Below are positions 52,599 through 60,900 of a stretch of 64,000 bases of DNA, piece after piece (position 1 is the stretch's first letter; every line of letters begins with the position of its first letter). Source of the DNA: Planctomycetota bacterium (GTDB lineage Bacteria > Planctomycetota > J058); NCBI GenBank assembly GCA_023954375.1, contig JAMLIC010000032.1:1-64000 (forward strand), given 5' to 3'. Both the position numbers and the translations under genes were made by a program. The notes beneath the pieces were generated by a model. That model was given only the letters and a program-made list of their open reading frames with translations, was not told the DNA's origin and did no database searches.

Positions 52599-53090
52599 GT
52601 CGTCCTCCTCCGCCCACCTGAGGAGCACTCGCCGGGCCAGGCCTCCTCGTTCGCGCCGACGCGACTTGCGTCCGCGCTGTGTCGGGGAATCCAGACACCC
52701 AGGTGTGCGCCACGCCGTACACCTGGCCCGGACCTCGGGGATCGCCCCATCTCCGCGCACGGCCTCGGCCTAGGGCATGCCCTGATACGGCTCAGTCGAT
52801 CCGGCTCCGTCGGGGGAGCGCCGCCGGTCGCCGTCGCGAGCGGCGCGGCGAGGCCGCGATCACCGGGCTCGAGCTGGCGTCCGGCGCCGTGGACCTCCGG
52901 CTCTGGCCCGCCCTGACGCCGTTGGCAGGAGAGCGCGCGGTCCTGGGGGGGGCTCGCGCGGGCCGCGCTGCTCCCGGCGACGGGCTCCTTCCTGCTCCGG
53001 TTCGCTCGGGGGCGGGGTCCCCCGAGCGGCGGCCCGGCAAGCGTTGCCGGGGTTTCACCGGCCTCCCCGATACGTGACAATGCCCCGCCG
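52599..53090. other. Intergenic region of 492 bp between divergent pilin and GTPase operons
   Basis: No convincing small gene. A GGGCATGCCC palindrome lies near 52775 and GC-rich stretches follow. No promoter matches the consensus well on either side. The start of the GTPase operon (ATG 53091) lacks a Shine-Dalgarno sequence. Confidence 0.4.
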
Positions 53091-54107
53091 ATGACCACGC
53101 AGGCCAAGCTCATCTGCCCCACCTGCGGCACCCACTACGGCGAGGCGGGCTGCCCGCACGCCCCCTCGGGGGCCGCGCCGGCCGTTCGCGCGGCCCCGGC
53201 GCCCGCGAGCGCGCCCGCGAGCGCGCCGGCCCCGGCGCGCGCCGCCCCCGACGGCGTCTACGTGGGGGCCGAGGTCGTCCCGCGCGGCGGCTTCAAGCTC
53301 TCGTCGCTCGGCTTCGAGCGCTCGGGGAAGACCACCTACCTGGGCATGCTCTACTTCCTCATCGCCACCGGCCGCCTCCCGGGCCACCGCTTCGCCTGGA
53401 GCGACTCGCTGCGCGACCTCGAGCAGCTCCGCGCGCAGCTCCACCGGCCGGCGGGCCAGGGGGGCCCGACCTTCCCGCCGCGCACCGACACCGACAGGAC
53501 GGTCTTCCTCCACCTCGGCCTGCGCCGGTGGGACGACGACCGCTACGTCGACCTCTACTTCCCCGAGTTCTCGGGCGAGGACGTGGCGCGGATCTGGTCG
53601 GACGGCCAGTTCCCCGAGAACCTGCGCTTCCTGAAGGACTTCGACGGCTACCTGCTGTTCGTCGACGCCACGGCCAGCGCGGCCCTCGACGTCGGCCGCC
53701 ACCTGCGCCTCCTCTCGGGCCTCCTCGAGCTCAAGGGGACGCTCCGCCTGAAGGAGCCCGTGGCCGTGCTCCTCACCAAGTGGGACCTCGTGGCCGACGC
53801 CGAGGCGACCACGCCCGAGGCCTTCTTCCGCCAGCGCTTCGGCGGCCTCCACGACGCGATGAAGGGCCAGCTGGAGACGTTCCGCGTCTTCGCCGTCTCA
53901 TCGGTCGGCCGGGTGCGGACGCTCCTCGGCCACGACGGCCTGCCGATCGAGCGCGACGGCGCCGTCCTGCACGTCCCCGCGCCCGAGCGCGTGGTGGTCG
54001 AGGACGCCGACGAGCCGGTGTTCAGCTACCGGCCGCTGAACCTGTCGCGGCCGGTCCTGTGGCTCCTCGAGCACCTCGCGGCGCGGAAGGAGGCGGCGCG
54101 CGCGTGA
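53091..54107 (+). CDS. Zinc-ribbon GTPase (double-GTPase family, first gene)
   Basis: 338 residues. Zinc ribbon at the start (CPTC at 9-12, CPH at 21-23), a Pro/Ala linker (28-55), then a P-loop GTPase domain. Walker A GFERSGKT at 74-81, a predicted Walker B/G3 region (YVDLYFPEFSGEDVARIW), and the NKxD-like G4 TKWD near 228-231. Close in layout to the DO-GTPase pairs described in bacterial conflict systems. It shares a GTGA overlap with a second GTPase gene. Four-gene operon with a GAP1-like protein and a large membrane protein. Probably a signalling switch of a defence or stress system (inference). Confidence 0.75.
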   Translation: MTTQAKLICPTCGTHYGEAGCPHAPSGAAPAVRAAPAPASAPASAPAPARAAPDGVYVGAEVVPRGGFKLSSLGFERSGKTTYLGMLYFLIATGRLPGHRFAWSDSLRDLEQLRAQLHRPAGQGGPTFPPRTDTDRTVFLHLGLRRWDDDRYVDLYFPEFSGEDVARIWSDGQFPENLRFLKDFDGYLLFVDATASAALDVGRHLRLLSGLLELKGTLRLKEPVAVLLTKWDLVADAEATTPEAFFRQRFGGLHDAMKGQLETFRVFAVSSVGRVRTLLGHDGLPIERDGAVLHVPAPERVVVEDADEPVFSYRPLNLSRPVLWLLEHLAARKEAARA

Positions 54108-54853
54108 AGATCGGCACGATCGGGCTCGCTGGCAGCGGGAAGACGACGCTCATCGGCTCGCTCACCCTGGCCCTCCTCCAGGGCGACGCGACCTCCGACC
54201 TGGCGCTGTTCAACTTCGAGGGCGTCGAGGCCACCCGCGACCTGACGCAGCACGCCGACACGATCCAGAAGGGGCGCTGGCCGGCGCGCACCGAGCAGAG
54301 TAAGGTCGCCGAGTACGCCATCCGCCTGCGCCGCAAGTCGACGAACGTCGTCTTCTCGCTGCGCCTGCCGGAGCTCCCGGGCGAGCTCCTCGAGGAGGTC
54401 TGGCGCACCGACCACATCCCCTCGCCGCTCTCCTTCCTCACCGGCTACGACGGCTACCTGCTGCTCGTCGACGCGGCCCTCGACGAGCCCGAGCGGGCCG
54501 CCGCGCAGCACGTGCACCTCCTGCAGGGGATCAAGCGCGCGAGGGGCCACGCGCCGTCGGCCTACGCGCCCGAGCCGCTCGGCCTGGTCCTCACCAAGTG
54601 GGACGCCCTCCCGCCCGAGGAGCAGGCGCTGGGGCCCGAGGGCCTCGCCGCCGAGCACATGCCCATGCTCGCCGACTTCCTCGCCTCGAATCTCACGCGC
54701 CGGCGCGTCTTCGCCGCCTCGGCCGTGGGCGCGGTCGACGCGGCCGGCCAGCCGCTCCTCCAGGGCGGGCGGATCGTCCCCCGCGGCGTCTTCGAGCCGC
54801 TCGAGTGGATCACGAGCGAGGTCGCCCGGGCCGCCCCGGCGGCCATGGCCTGA
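54104..54853 (+). CDS. GTPase (double-GTPase family, second gene)
   Basis: 249 residues, GTG 54104. Walker A GLAGSGKTT at 6-14, the G3-like LPELPGELLEEVW, and G4 TKWD in LGLVLTKWDAL. Compact single GTPase domain. It lies between the zinc-ribbon GTPase and the GAP1-like gene and is coupled to the first. The two GTPases appear to form a pair, as in DO-GTPase systems. Confidence 0.78.
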   Translation: MKIGTIGLAGSGKTTLIGSLTLALLQGDATSDLALFNFEGVEATRDLTQHADTIQKGRWPARTEQSKVAEYAIRLRRKSTNVVFSLRLPELPGELLEEVWRTDHIPSPLSFLTGYDGYLLLVDAALDEPERAAAQHVHLLQGIKRARGHAPSAYAPEPLGLVLTKWDALPPEEQALGPEGLAAEHMPMLADFLASNLTRRRVFAASAVGAVDAAGQPLLQGGRIVPRGVFEPLEWITSEVARAAPAAMA

Positions 54854-54861
54854 GGCGGCCC

Positions 54862-57627
54862 GTGCGCGTCGCCTGCCAGCGCCTCGTCCATCGCTACGTC
54901 GGCCGCGAGCACGGCGGCCACCGCGCGGTGGGCTGGTCGGTCGAGCCGCCGCGCGAGCTCGAGCAGGTCGTCCAGCGCCGCTCCGACCTCGCCGGCGAGG
55001 ACCTGGGCGCGCCCGTGCCGCCCTACGCGGCCGGCTACCCGCTCCCCGACGGCCGCTACGCCCTGGCGCGCACGACCTACCTGGCCCAGGCCGACTGCCT
55101 CGGCGCCGTGCGCACCGAGACGCTCCTCGTCGAGCCCGCCGCCCTGCGCGACCTGGCCACCCCGCTCGACCTGCTGCCCGCCCTCGACGCCCTGCCGCCG
55201 GTCGACCTCGCGGCCGAGCTGAGGGCCTTCCAGCGCGACCGGACGCCGGCCCTCCTCGCGCCGCTGGCCTTCGAGCTCCCCGGCCCGCCGCCGCCGGCGA
55301 GCGACCTCGCCCGGCTGCGCGCGCTCGACCCCGCGCTCCTCGCCGCGCTCGTCGAGGGGGCCTGCGGGCCGCGCCCGCTGTGCCTCGTGGGCGACCCGGC
55401 GCGGGACCTCCCGCTCGTGCGGGCGCTCCTGCTCCTCCACCCGCGCGGCGCCGCCTGGCGGGCGGCGGTGTGCGGCCAGGCGCTCTCGCCACGGCCGTGG
55501 GCCGACCTGCAGCTCGTCCCGCGCGCCGCCGCCGACCGCTTCGCCCTGCGCGCGGCGCGCGACGGCGACCTCGCGCTCGTCGACCTCGCGACGGGGCAGG
55601 CGCGCAACCTCGAGCCGACGCCCGCCGCCGCCGCGCTCCTCGACCTCCTCGCCCGCCAGGCCTGGGGCGAGCTCGACGACCTGGCCCGCCGCGCCGGGGC
55701 CGTCGCCGCCTACCGGACCCCGGCCGACCTGGGCGCCCAGCTGCGCTTCGAGGCGCTGGCCGGCGCCGCGCGCCGCGCGCCCGAGGAGCAGGTCGAGCTC
55801 GCCAACCACCTCCGGGCCCGCGGCGCGCCCGAGCACGAGGTCGCCGCGCCCTTCCGGGCCCTCCTCGTCGACCCGCCCGAGGGGCGCCTCGTGTGGCTCG
55901 TCAACGTCGTGCAGGCCGGCTGGCTCCCCTACCGGCGCGCGCACCCCGACGCGCCCGACGACGCGCCCGAGGCCGTGCAGGCGCTGCTCCTGCGCGCGCT
56001 CGCCGCGCAGCGCTTCGACCTCGCGCTCGGGTTCCTCGAGCGCTGCTGGCCGCTCTACGCCGGCCCCCGCGCGGCCCTGGAGGAGGCGGCGCTCGACCTG
56101 GCCCTCGGGCCCGACCCGGTCGAACCCGCCGCCCTCCCCGCCCTGGCCGACCTCCTGGCGCTCGCCGCCGAGCGCGCCCCGGCGCGCGCGGCCCTCGCCC
56201 TCCACGCGCGCGGCCTGCGGCCGCCCGAGGCGCTCGCGCGCGTGGAGGCGGCGCTCGCCCGCGCTCCCGTCGACGACCCCGACCTGCGCCGGCGCGCGGG
56301 CCTGGCGCTCGTCGACCTGGCGCCGCCGGACCTCCTCGCGCGCGAGGTCGAGCGCGCGGCCGCCGCGCCCTGGTCGACGCCGGCGCACCTCGCGGCGCTG
56401 ACCGCGCGGGCCCCGGACGACCTCGCGGCGGCCGTCGTCGCGGAGGCGCCCGCGCCGTGGCTCGACGAGGTCCTGCGCCGCCTGCCGCCGCGGGCCCTCG
56501 GGCAGGCGATCGGCGCCCTCCGGGCGGCCCGACGCCCCGCCCCGCGCCCTGGCCTGCGCGCGCGCGCGCGCCGCGCCGGCCGCGCGGCCGACGCCGCCGC
56601 CTGCCGCCAGGCGCTCCTGCGCGCTGGCCCGGCCCCGCGCCCTCGTCGAGCGGGCCGCGCGGGCGGTCCGGGCGTGCGCCTTCCGCGCGCGCAGGAGGCG
56701 CGCGCCCGGGCGCGCGCCCACGACGAGGTCGACGACGGGGCCATGGCTACGGGCTTCGGGCGCCTGGATTTGAATCCCGACCCCGCCGGCGGCGACGATA
56801 CGGGCGTGAACCTGGCCGTCCCGGAGGACACCCTGCCCGCCTACCGCGACCTCCTGGCCGCCCTCGCGACGAGCGACGGCGCCGCGCGCGACGCCGTGGG
56901 GGCGCTCGTCGACCTCGTCCCCGACGCCGCGCTCGACCTCCCGCTGCCCGACCTCGTCCGCCTGGCGCGGCGCGCGGGCGACGCGCCGGCGCTCGTCCGC
57001 GCGGCGCTCGGGCGCGTCACGGACGCCGACCCGGACGGCCTCGCCGCCGCCCTCGACCTCGCCCGCGCGCTGCCCGAGCGCCGCCACGACCTCGCGCGCG
57101 CCGTCGTCGCGCGCGCGCTCGAGGCCGACCTCCCCGCGCTCGAGGCGGCCCTGGTCCTCCTCGACCCGACGCGCGCCGCGGCCGACGCGCCGCTGCTCGA
57201 GGCGCTGGCCGCGCGCGCGCGCGCCGGCCGCCTGGAGGTCGAGGCGCTCCTGCCGCTCGGGCCGGCCGGGCTCGACGGCGCGCTCGCGCGCCTCGGCGAC
57301 GGGTTCAGCCTGCGCCTGCAGGGCGGGCTGCGCCGGCTCGCCCTCGGCCTGGCCGAGGCCCCGGCCGGCGGCGGCGCGCCGGAGCGAGCGGGAGCGGGCG
57401 ACGACGCGCTCCGCGAGGCCGGCGAGCGACCGCGGAGGACGCGCCGCACCGACGAAGACCGCGACGCGCTGCTCGAGGTGGTCCTCGCGCGCCTCCGCCC
57501 GCACGTGGCCGCCGACCGCGACTTCCGCGCCGGCGTCGCCGAAGGCCTGCGCGCGCGCCTCGGCCCCGCGGCGCCCGAGCGCCTGCGCCGCGCGATCGAC
57601 GCGTTCGAGAGGGACAGCCGAGCATGA
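54862..57627 (+). CDS. GAP1-like protein associated with the GTPase pair
   Basis: 921 residues, GTG 54862 with GAGG 6 nt upstream. N-terminal beta-rich domain (about 1-130; QRLVHRYVGREHGGHRAVGWSV, LPDGRYALARTTYLAQ) looks like GAP1-N of GTPase-associated proteins. A middle helical domain of Leu/Ala repeats runs to about 550 and a C-terminal helical part spans about 645-921. Between 553 and 645 is an Arg/Pro-rich stretch with poor codon pattern; it is open in frame but may be a linker or hide an error. An internal ATG at 56743 could be a separate start. It overlaps the next gene (ATGA). Expected role: controls the two GTPases. Confidence 0.65.
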   Translation: MRVACQRLVHRYVGREHGGHRAVGWSVEPPRELEQVVQRRSDLAGEDLGAPVPPYAAGYPLPDGRYALARTTYLAQADCLGAVRTETLLVEPAALRDLATPLDLLPALDALPPVDLAAELRAFQRDRTPALLAPLAFELPGPPPPASDLARLRALDPALLAALVEGACGPRPLCLVGDPARDLPLVRALLLLHPRGAAWRAAVCGQALSPRPWADLQLVPRAAADRFALRAARDGDLALVDLATGQARNLEPTPAAAALLDLLARQAWGELDDLARRAGAVAAYRTPADLGAQLRFEALAGAARRAPEEQVELANHLRARGAPEHEVAAPFRALLVDPPEGRLVWLVNVVQAGWLPYRRAHPDAPDDAPEAVQALLLRALAAQRFDLALGFLERCWPLYAGPRAALEEAALDLALGPDPVEPAALPALADLLALAAERAPARAALALHARGLRPPEALARVEAALARAPVDDPDLRRRAGLALVDLAPPDLLAREVERAAAAPWSTPAHLAALTARAPDDLAAAVVAEAPAPWLDEVLRRLPPRALGQAIGALRAARRPAPRPGLRARARRAGRAADAAACRQALLRAGPAPRPRRAGRAGGPGVRLPRAQEARARARAHDEVDDGAMATGFGRLDLNPDPAGGDDTGVNLAVPEDTLPAYRDLLAALATSDGAARDAVGALVDLVPDAALDLPLPDLVRLARRAGDAPALVRAALGRVTDADPDGLAAALDLARALPERRHDLARAVVARALEADLPALEAALVLLDPTRAAADAPLLEALAARARAGRLEVEALLPLGPAGLDGALARLGDGFSLRLQGGLRRLALGLAEAPAGGGAPERAGAGDDALREAGERPRRTRRTDEDRDALLEVVLARLRPHVAADRDFRAGVAEGLRARLGPAAPERLRRAIDAFERDSRA

Positions 57628-60600
57628 GCGACCGCGACCCGCCGCCCGACCCGCGCCCCTCGGCCTTCGTGACCGGCGCCTTCCCGCCCGCGCCGGAGCC
57701 GGCCGGGCCGCCGTCGCTCGGGGCGCTGAACACGGGCGCGTTCCCGGCGGCTGACCGCGTGCGCACCCCGGACGCCTTCGACGTGACCGCGGCGCACGGG
57801 GCCGACACGGTCGACCTCGGCCCGTCGTCGCGCCCGCCCGGCGCCCCGCCCGACCCCGACCGGGCGCGCGCCGCGACGCAGGACCTGCCGCGGGCGTCGG
57901 ACCCGCCGCGCGCCTCGCGGCGCCCCCTCGACGCGCCGCCGTCCGCCTCCGCGCCGCGTGACCCGGCGCTCGTGCCGACGCGCCCCCCGGCGCCGCCCGC
58001 CGGCGGCGGCTGGGGCGCGATCCTCGTCGCCCTGGCCTGCCTGGGGGGCACCGTCTACCTGGTGCGGCAGGCGTTCCCGGAGCTCTTCCGCCGCGCGCCC
58101 GCGGTCGAGGTGACGGTCGACGAGGCGCGCCCGGGCGCGCTGCGCGTCCGCGTCACGCCGCCCGCGCCGGCGGTCGTCTGGCGCGCCGTCGGCGCGGACG
58201 GCGCCGAGCGGGCGGCGGGCCGCGCGGCGTCGACGACCGGCGGCACCCTCCTGCTCGAGCTCGACGACCTGCCCGAGGGCGCGCATCCGCTCACGGTCGA
58301 GCTGCGCCTCCCCGACGGCGCCGAGCTCGGGCGCGCGCAGGTCACGCTCCGCGTCGACCGGACCGCGCCGGTCCTGCGGCTCGACGCGCCGGCCGCCGGC
58401 GCGCAGGTCGGCGCGTCGTCGGTCGTGCGCCTCCAGGTGACGGACCTGTCGCGCGTGCAGGTCACCTGCTTCGTCGACGAGCGGCTCGCCTGGCGCGCCA
58501 CGGTCGACCCGTCGCCGGACGGCGCGCCGGCCCTCCTCGAGCGCCCGCTCGGGCCGCTGGCGCCGGGCGAGCGCGTCGTGTCGATCGACGCCGTCGATGC
58601 GGGCCTGCGCCAGACGAAGCTGTCGCGGCGCATCGTCGTGACCGCGGGCGAGGCGGCGGCGCCGGCGGAGCCGGCGCCGCCGGCCCCGACGATCCGCCTC
58701 GCCTGGCCCCAGGGGGCGGTGGTGGGCGCCGGCCCGGTCGACCTGGCCGTGAGCGGCGCGACCGAGGTCGAGGCCCTCCTCGACGGCGCGTCGCTCGGCG
58801 CGCCGCCGCTCGTCCTGGCCCCGCCGGCCGTGCGGGACGGCCCGCACGTGCTCGAGGTCATCGCCCGCAACGCCGGCGGCGAGGCGCGCGAGCTGCGCTC
58901 GTTCACGTTCGACGCCACCCCGCCCGACATCGACGTCCGCGCGCCGGCGCGCGGGCCGTCGCCCGTGCTGCTCGAGGGCGCCGTCCGCGACGCGGTCGAC
59001 CCGGCGCCGCGGCTGCTCCTCGGCATCGACGGCGGGCCGCCCGCGGCGGTGACGCTGCCGCACCGCCTCGACCTCGCCCCGGGCCGCCGCGCGCTCGCGC
59101 TCACCGCGATCGACGCGGCCGGAAACCGCGCGCGGCGCGACCTCGAGGTCGAGGTCACCCCCGCGGGCGCCCCGCCGCCGCGCGACGTGGACGGGCCGAC
59201 GGTGACGTTCGTCGCCCCGCCCGGCCCGCCGTTCGTCACGCGCGAGCGGCGCGTCGAGGTCGCCGTGCGCGACCCCTCGGGGCTCGGCGAGGTGCGGCTG
59301 CTCGTCGACGGCCGCGCCCGCCGCCCCGACGAGCGCGTCGAGGCGCCGGGCGGCGCCCTCGTCCTGCGCCTGGCCCTCGCCGACCTCGCCGACGGCGACC
59401 ACGAGGTGACCGTCGAGGCGCGGGACGCGGTCGGCAACCTGACGAGGGCCTCGCGCCGCTACCGCCTGGACACGACGCCGCCGCGCCTGGCGCTCGACGG
59501 CCCGGCGCCGACGACGATCACGGGGCCGCTCGACCTCGCCGTGCGCGTGCAGGACGCCGGCCCCGTGCCGGAGGTGGTCGTGGTCGCGCCCGGGCGCGCC
59601 CCGGTCCCGCTCCAGGGCGGCGACGTGCGCCGCGCGCGCCTCGACCTCCCGCCCGGCGACCACGCCCTCGTCGTGCGCGCCCGCGACGAGGCCGGCAACG
59701 AGGCCGCGCTCCCCCTCCAGGTGCGCGTGCGCGAGGCGGCGCCGCCCACCGCCGCCGAGGAGGACGCGCTGGTGCGGATCCCCGCGCGCTCCGGCCCGCG
59801 CGTGCGCATCGACGGGCGCCTGCCCGCGGGCGCGCAGGCCCTCGTCTCGGCCGCGGGCGTGCGGGTCCTCGCCGGCGCGCTCCCCGCGACCGTCGACCTC
59901 CCCGCGGGGCGGCACACGGTCGTCGTCCAGGTGACCACGGCGGCGGGCCGCCGCCACGAGGTCCAGGGGGCCGTGACGGTCGACGCGACCCCCCCGTCGC
60001 TCGACCAGGTGCGGGTCACGGCCCTGAGCGCGCAGGCCGCGCGCGTCACGGGCGAGGTCACCGACGAGGGCCCCGTCACGGTCGAGGTGCTGCTGAACGG
60101 GGCGGTCGTCGCGCGCGCGGTCCCCTGCGAGGTGGCCCTGCGCCCCGGGCGCAACGAGGTCGTCGTCGTCGCGAAGGACGACGTCGGCAACGAGCGGCGC
60201 CTCACGCAGGTGATCGACGTCGCGGCCGACCCGACGCCGGCGCCCCTGCCGCCGGGCATGGACCCGCTCGACGTGACCGACTCCGGCGACCCGCGCGAGC
60301 AGCGCGCGCTCGAGAACCTCAAGGCGGGCCGCCTGCAGGAGGCGCTGGGGTTCGTCGAGCAGGTGATCGCCGCCCTGCGCGAGGGGATCCGCTCCCCCTA
60401 CGTCCTGCGCGCCCGCGTGCGCATCGAGCAGGCCCGCCGCAGCGACCCGATCCGGGCGCGCGCGCTCTACGACTCCGCCTACCACGACCTCACCCGCGCG
60501 ATCGTGAACTACGGCGCCGACGTCCGGAGCGCGCACTACCAGCTGCGCGGCGACGTCCTCCTCCAGCTCGGGCGGACGGTCCAGGCGGGCGAGGACCACG

Positions 60601-60665
60601 CGCGGGCGCGGGAGCTGGCCGAGCGGGAGCGGGCGGCGCCGCCGGCGTCGCGGGGCAAGGGGTAG
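57624..60665 (+). CDS. Large membrane-anchored Ig-repeat protein
   Basis: 1013 residues. N-terminal cytoplasmic tail (1-~125) with TGAFPP and TGAFPA repeats and an ATQDLPR peptide. One membrane helix (about 131-150, WGAILVALACLGGTVYLVRQAF). About seven Ig-like domains (160-870), several ending with DAVGN/DAAGN/DEAGN-type strands (EARDAVGNLT, AIDAAGNRA, RDEAGNEA). The final helical TPR-like domain (880-1005) has DPREQRALENLKAGRLQEALGFVEQVIAALR. Overlaps the GAP1-like gene by ATGA. It may be the surface sensor of the system; TGAFP/TQDLP repeats could be kinase or FHA targets. Confidence 0.75.
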   Translation: MSDRDPPPDPRPSAFVTGAFPPAPEPAGPPSLGALNTGAFPAADRVRTPDAFDVTAAHGADTVDLGPSSRPPGAPPDPDRARAATQDLPRASDPPRASRRPLDAPPSASAPRDPALVPTRPPAPPAGGGWGAILVALACLGGTVYLVRQAFPELFRRAPAVEVTVDEARPGALRVRVTPPAPAVVWRAVGADGAERAAGRAASTTGGTLLLELDDLPEGAHPLTVELRLPDGAELGRAQVTLRVDRTAPVLRLDAPAAGAQVGASSVVRLQVTDLSRVQVTCFVDERLAWRATVDPSPDGAPALLERPLGPLAPGERVVSIDAVDAGLRQTKLSRRIVVTAGEAAAPAEPAPPAPTIRLAWPQGAVVGAGPVDLAVSGATEVEALLDGASLGAPPLVLAPPAVRDGPHVLEVIARNAGGEARELRSFTFDATPPDIDVRAPARGPSPVLLEGAVRDAVDPAPRLLLGIDGGPPAAVTLPHRLDLAPGRRALALTAIDAAGNRARRDLEVEVTPAGAPPPRDVDGPTVTFVAPPGPPFVTRERRVEVAVRDPSGLGEVRLLVDGRARRPDERVEAPGGALVLRLALADLADGDHEVTVEARDAVGNLTRASRRYRLDTTPPRLALDGPAPTTITGPLDLAVRVQDAGPVPEVVVVAPGRAPVPLQGGDVRRARLDLPPGDHALVVRARDEAGNEAALPLQVRVREAAPPTAAEEDALVRIPARSGPRVRIDGRLPAGAQALVSAAGVRVLAGALPATVDLPAGRHTVVVQVTTAAGRRHEVQGAVTVDATPPSLDQVRVTALSAQAARVTGEVTDEGPVTVEVLLNGAVVARAVPCEVALRPGRNEVVVVAKDDVGNERRLTQVIDVAADPTPAPLPPGMDPLDVTDSGDPREQRALENLKAGRLQEALGFVEQVIAALREGIRSPYVLRARVRIEQARRSDPIRARALYDSAYHDLTRAIVNYGADVRSAHYQLRGDVLLQLGRTVQAGEDHARARELAERERAAPPASRGKG

Positions 60666-60683
60666 CCCCGACGGAGGAGGACC

Positions 60684-60774
60684 GGACACGGAGGCAACGA
60701 AGGTCAACGGAGGTCACGGAGGTCCTCTCCGAGCGCCTCCGTGACCTCCGTGGATCTTCGTTGCCTCCGCGTCC
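60684..60774. repeat. Long palindromic repeat
   Basis: Arms 60684-60722 and 60736-60774 (39 bases each) pair at 36 positions with a 13-nt loop. Core units ACGGAGGTCACGGAGG resemble the palindrome at 20966-21103. It stands 18 nt after the stop of the Ig-repeat gene and could terminate the GTPase operon. Confidence 0.75.
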
Positions 60775-60900
60775 AATCAGGGGCCAGCGCGTGCTCCCCT
60801 TCGGGTTACGCCCCGGGCGGGTGCCCCGGAGCCCCGTCGGTTAGCATGCCCGGGCCGGGCGCCCCTGCGCGCCCCGGCGCGGGCGGGCTGGAGGGGGCGC

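Noticed and set aside
56745..56785. A minus-strand GGGATTCAAATCC that resembles a tRNA T-arm
   Set aside because: The stem does not pair correctly, no acceptor or anticodon arm can be built and no CCA follows. It lies in a coding gene.
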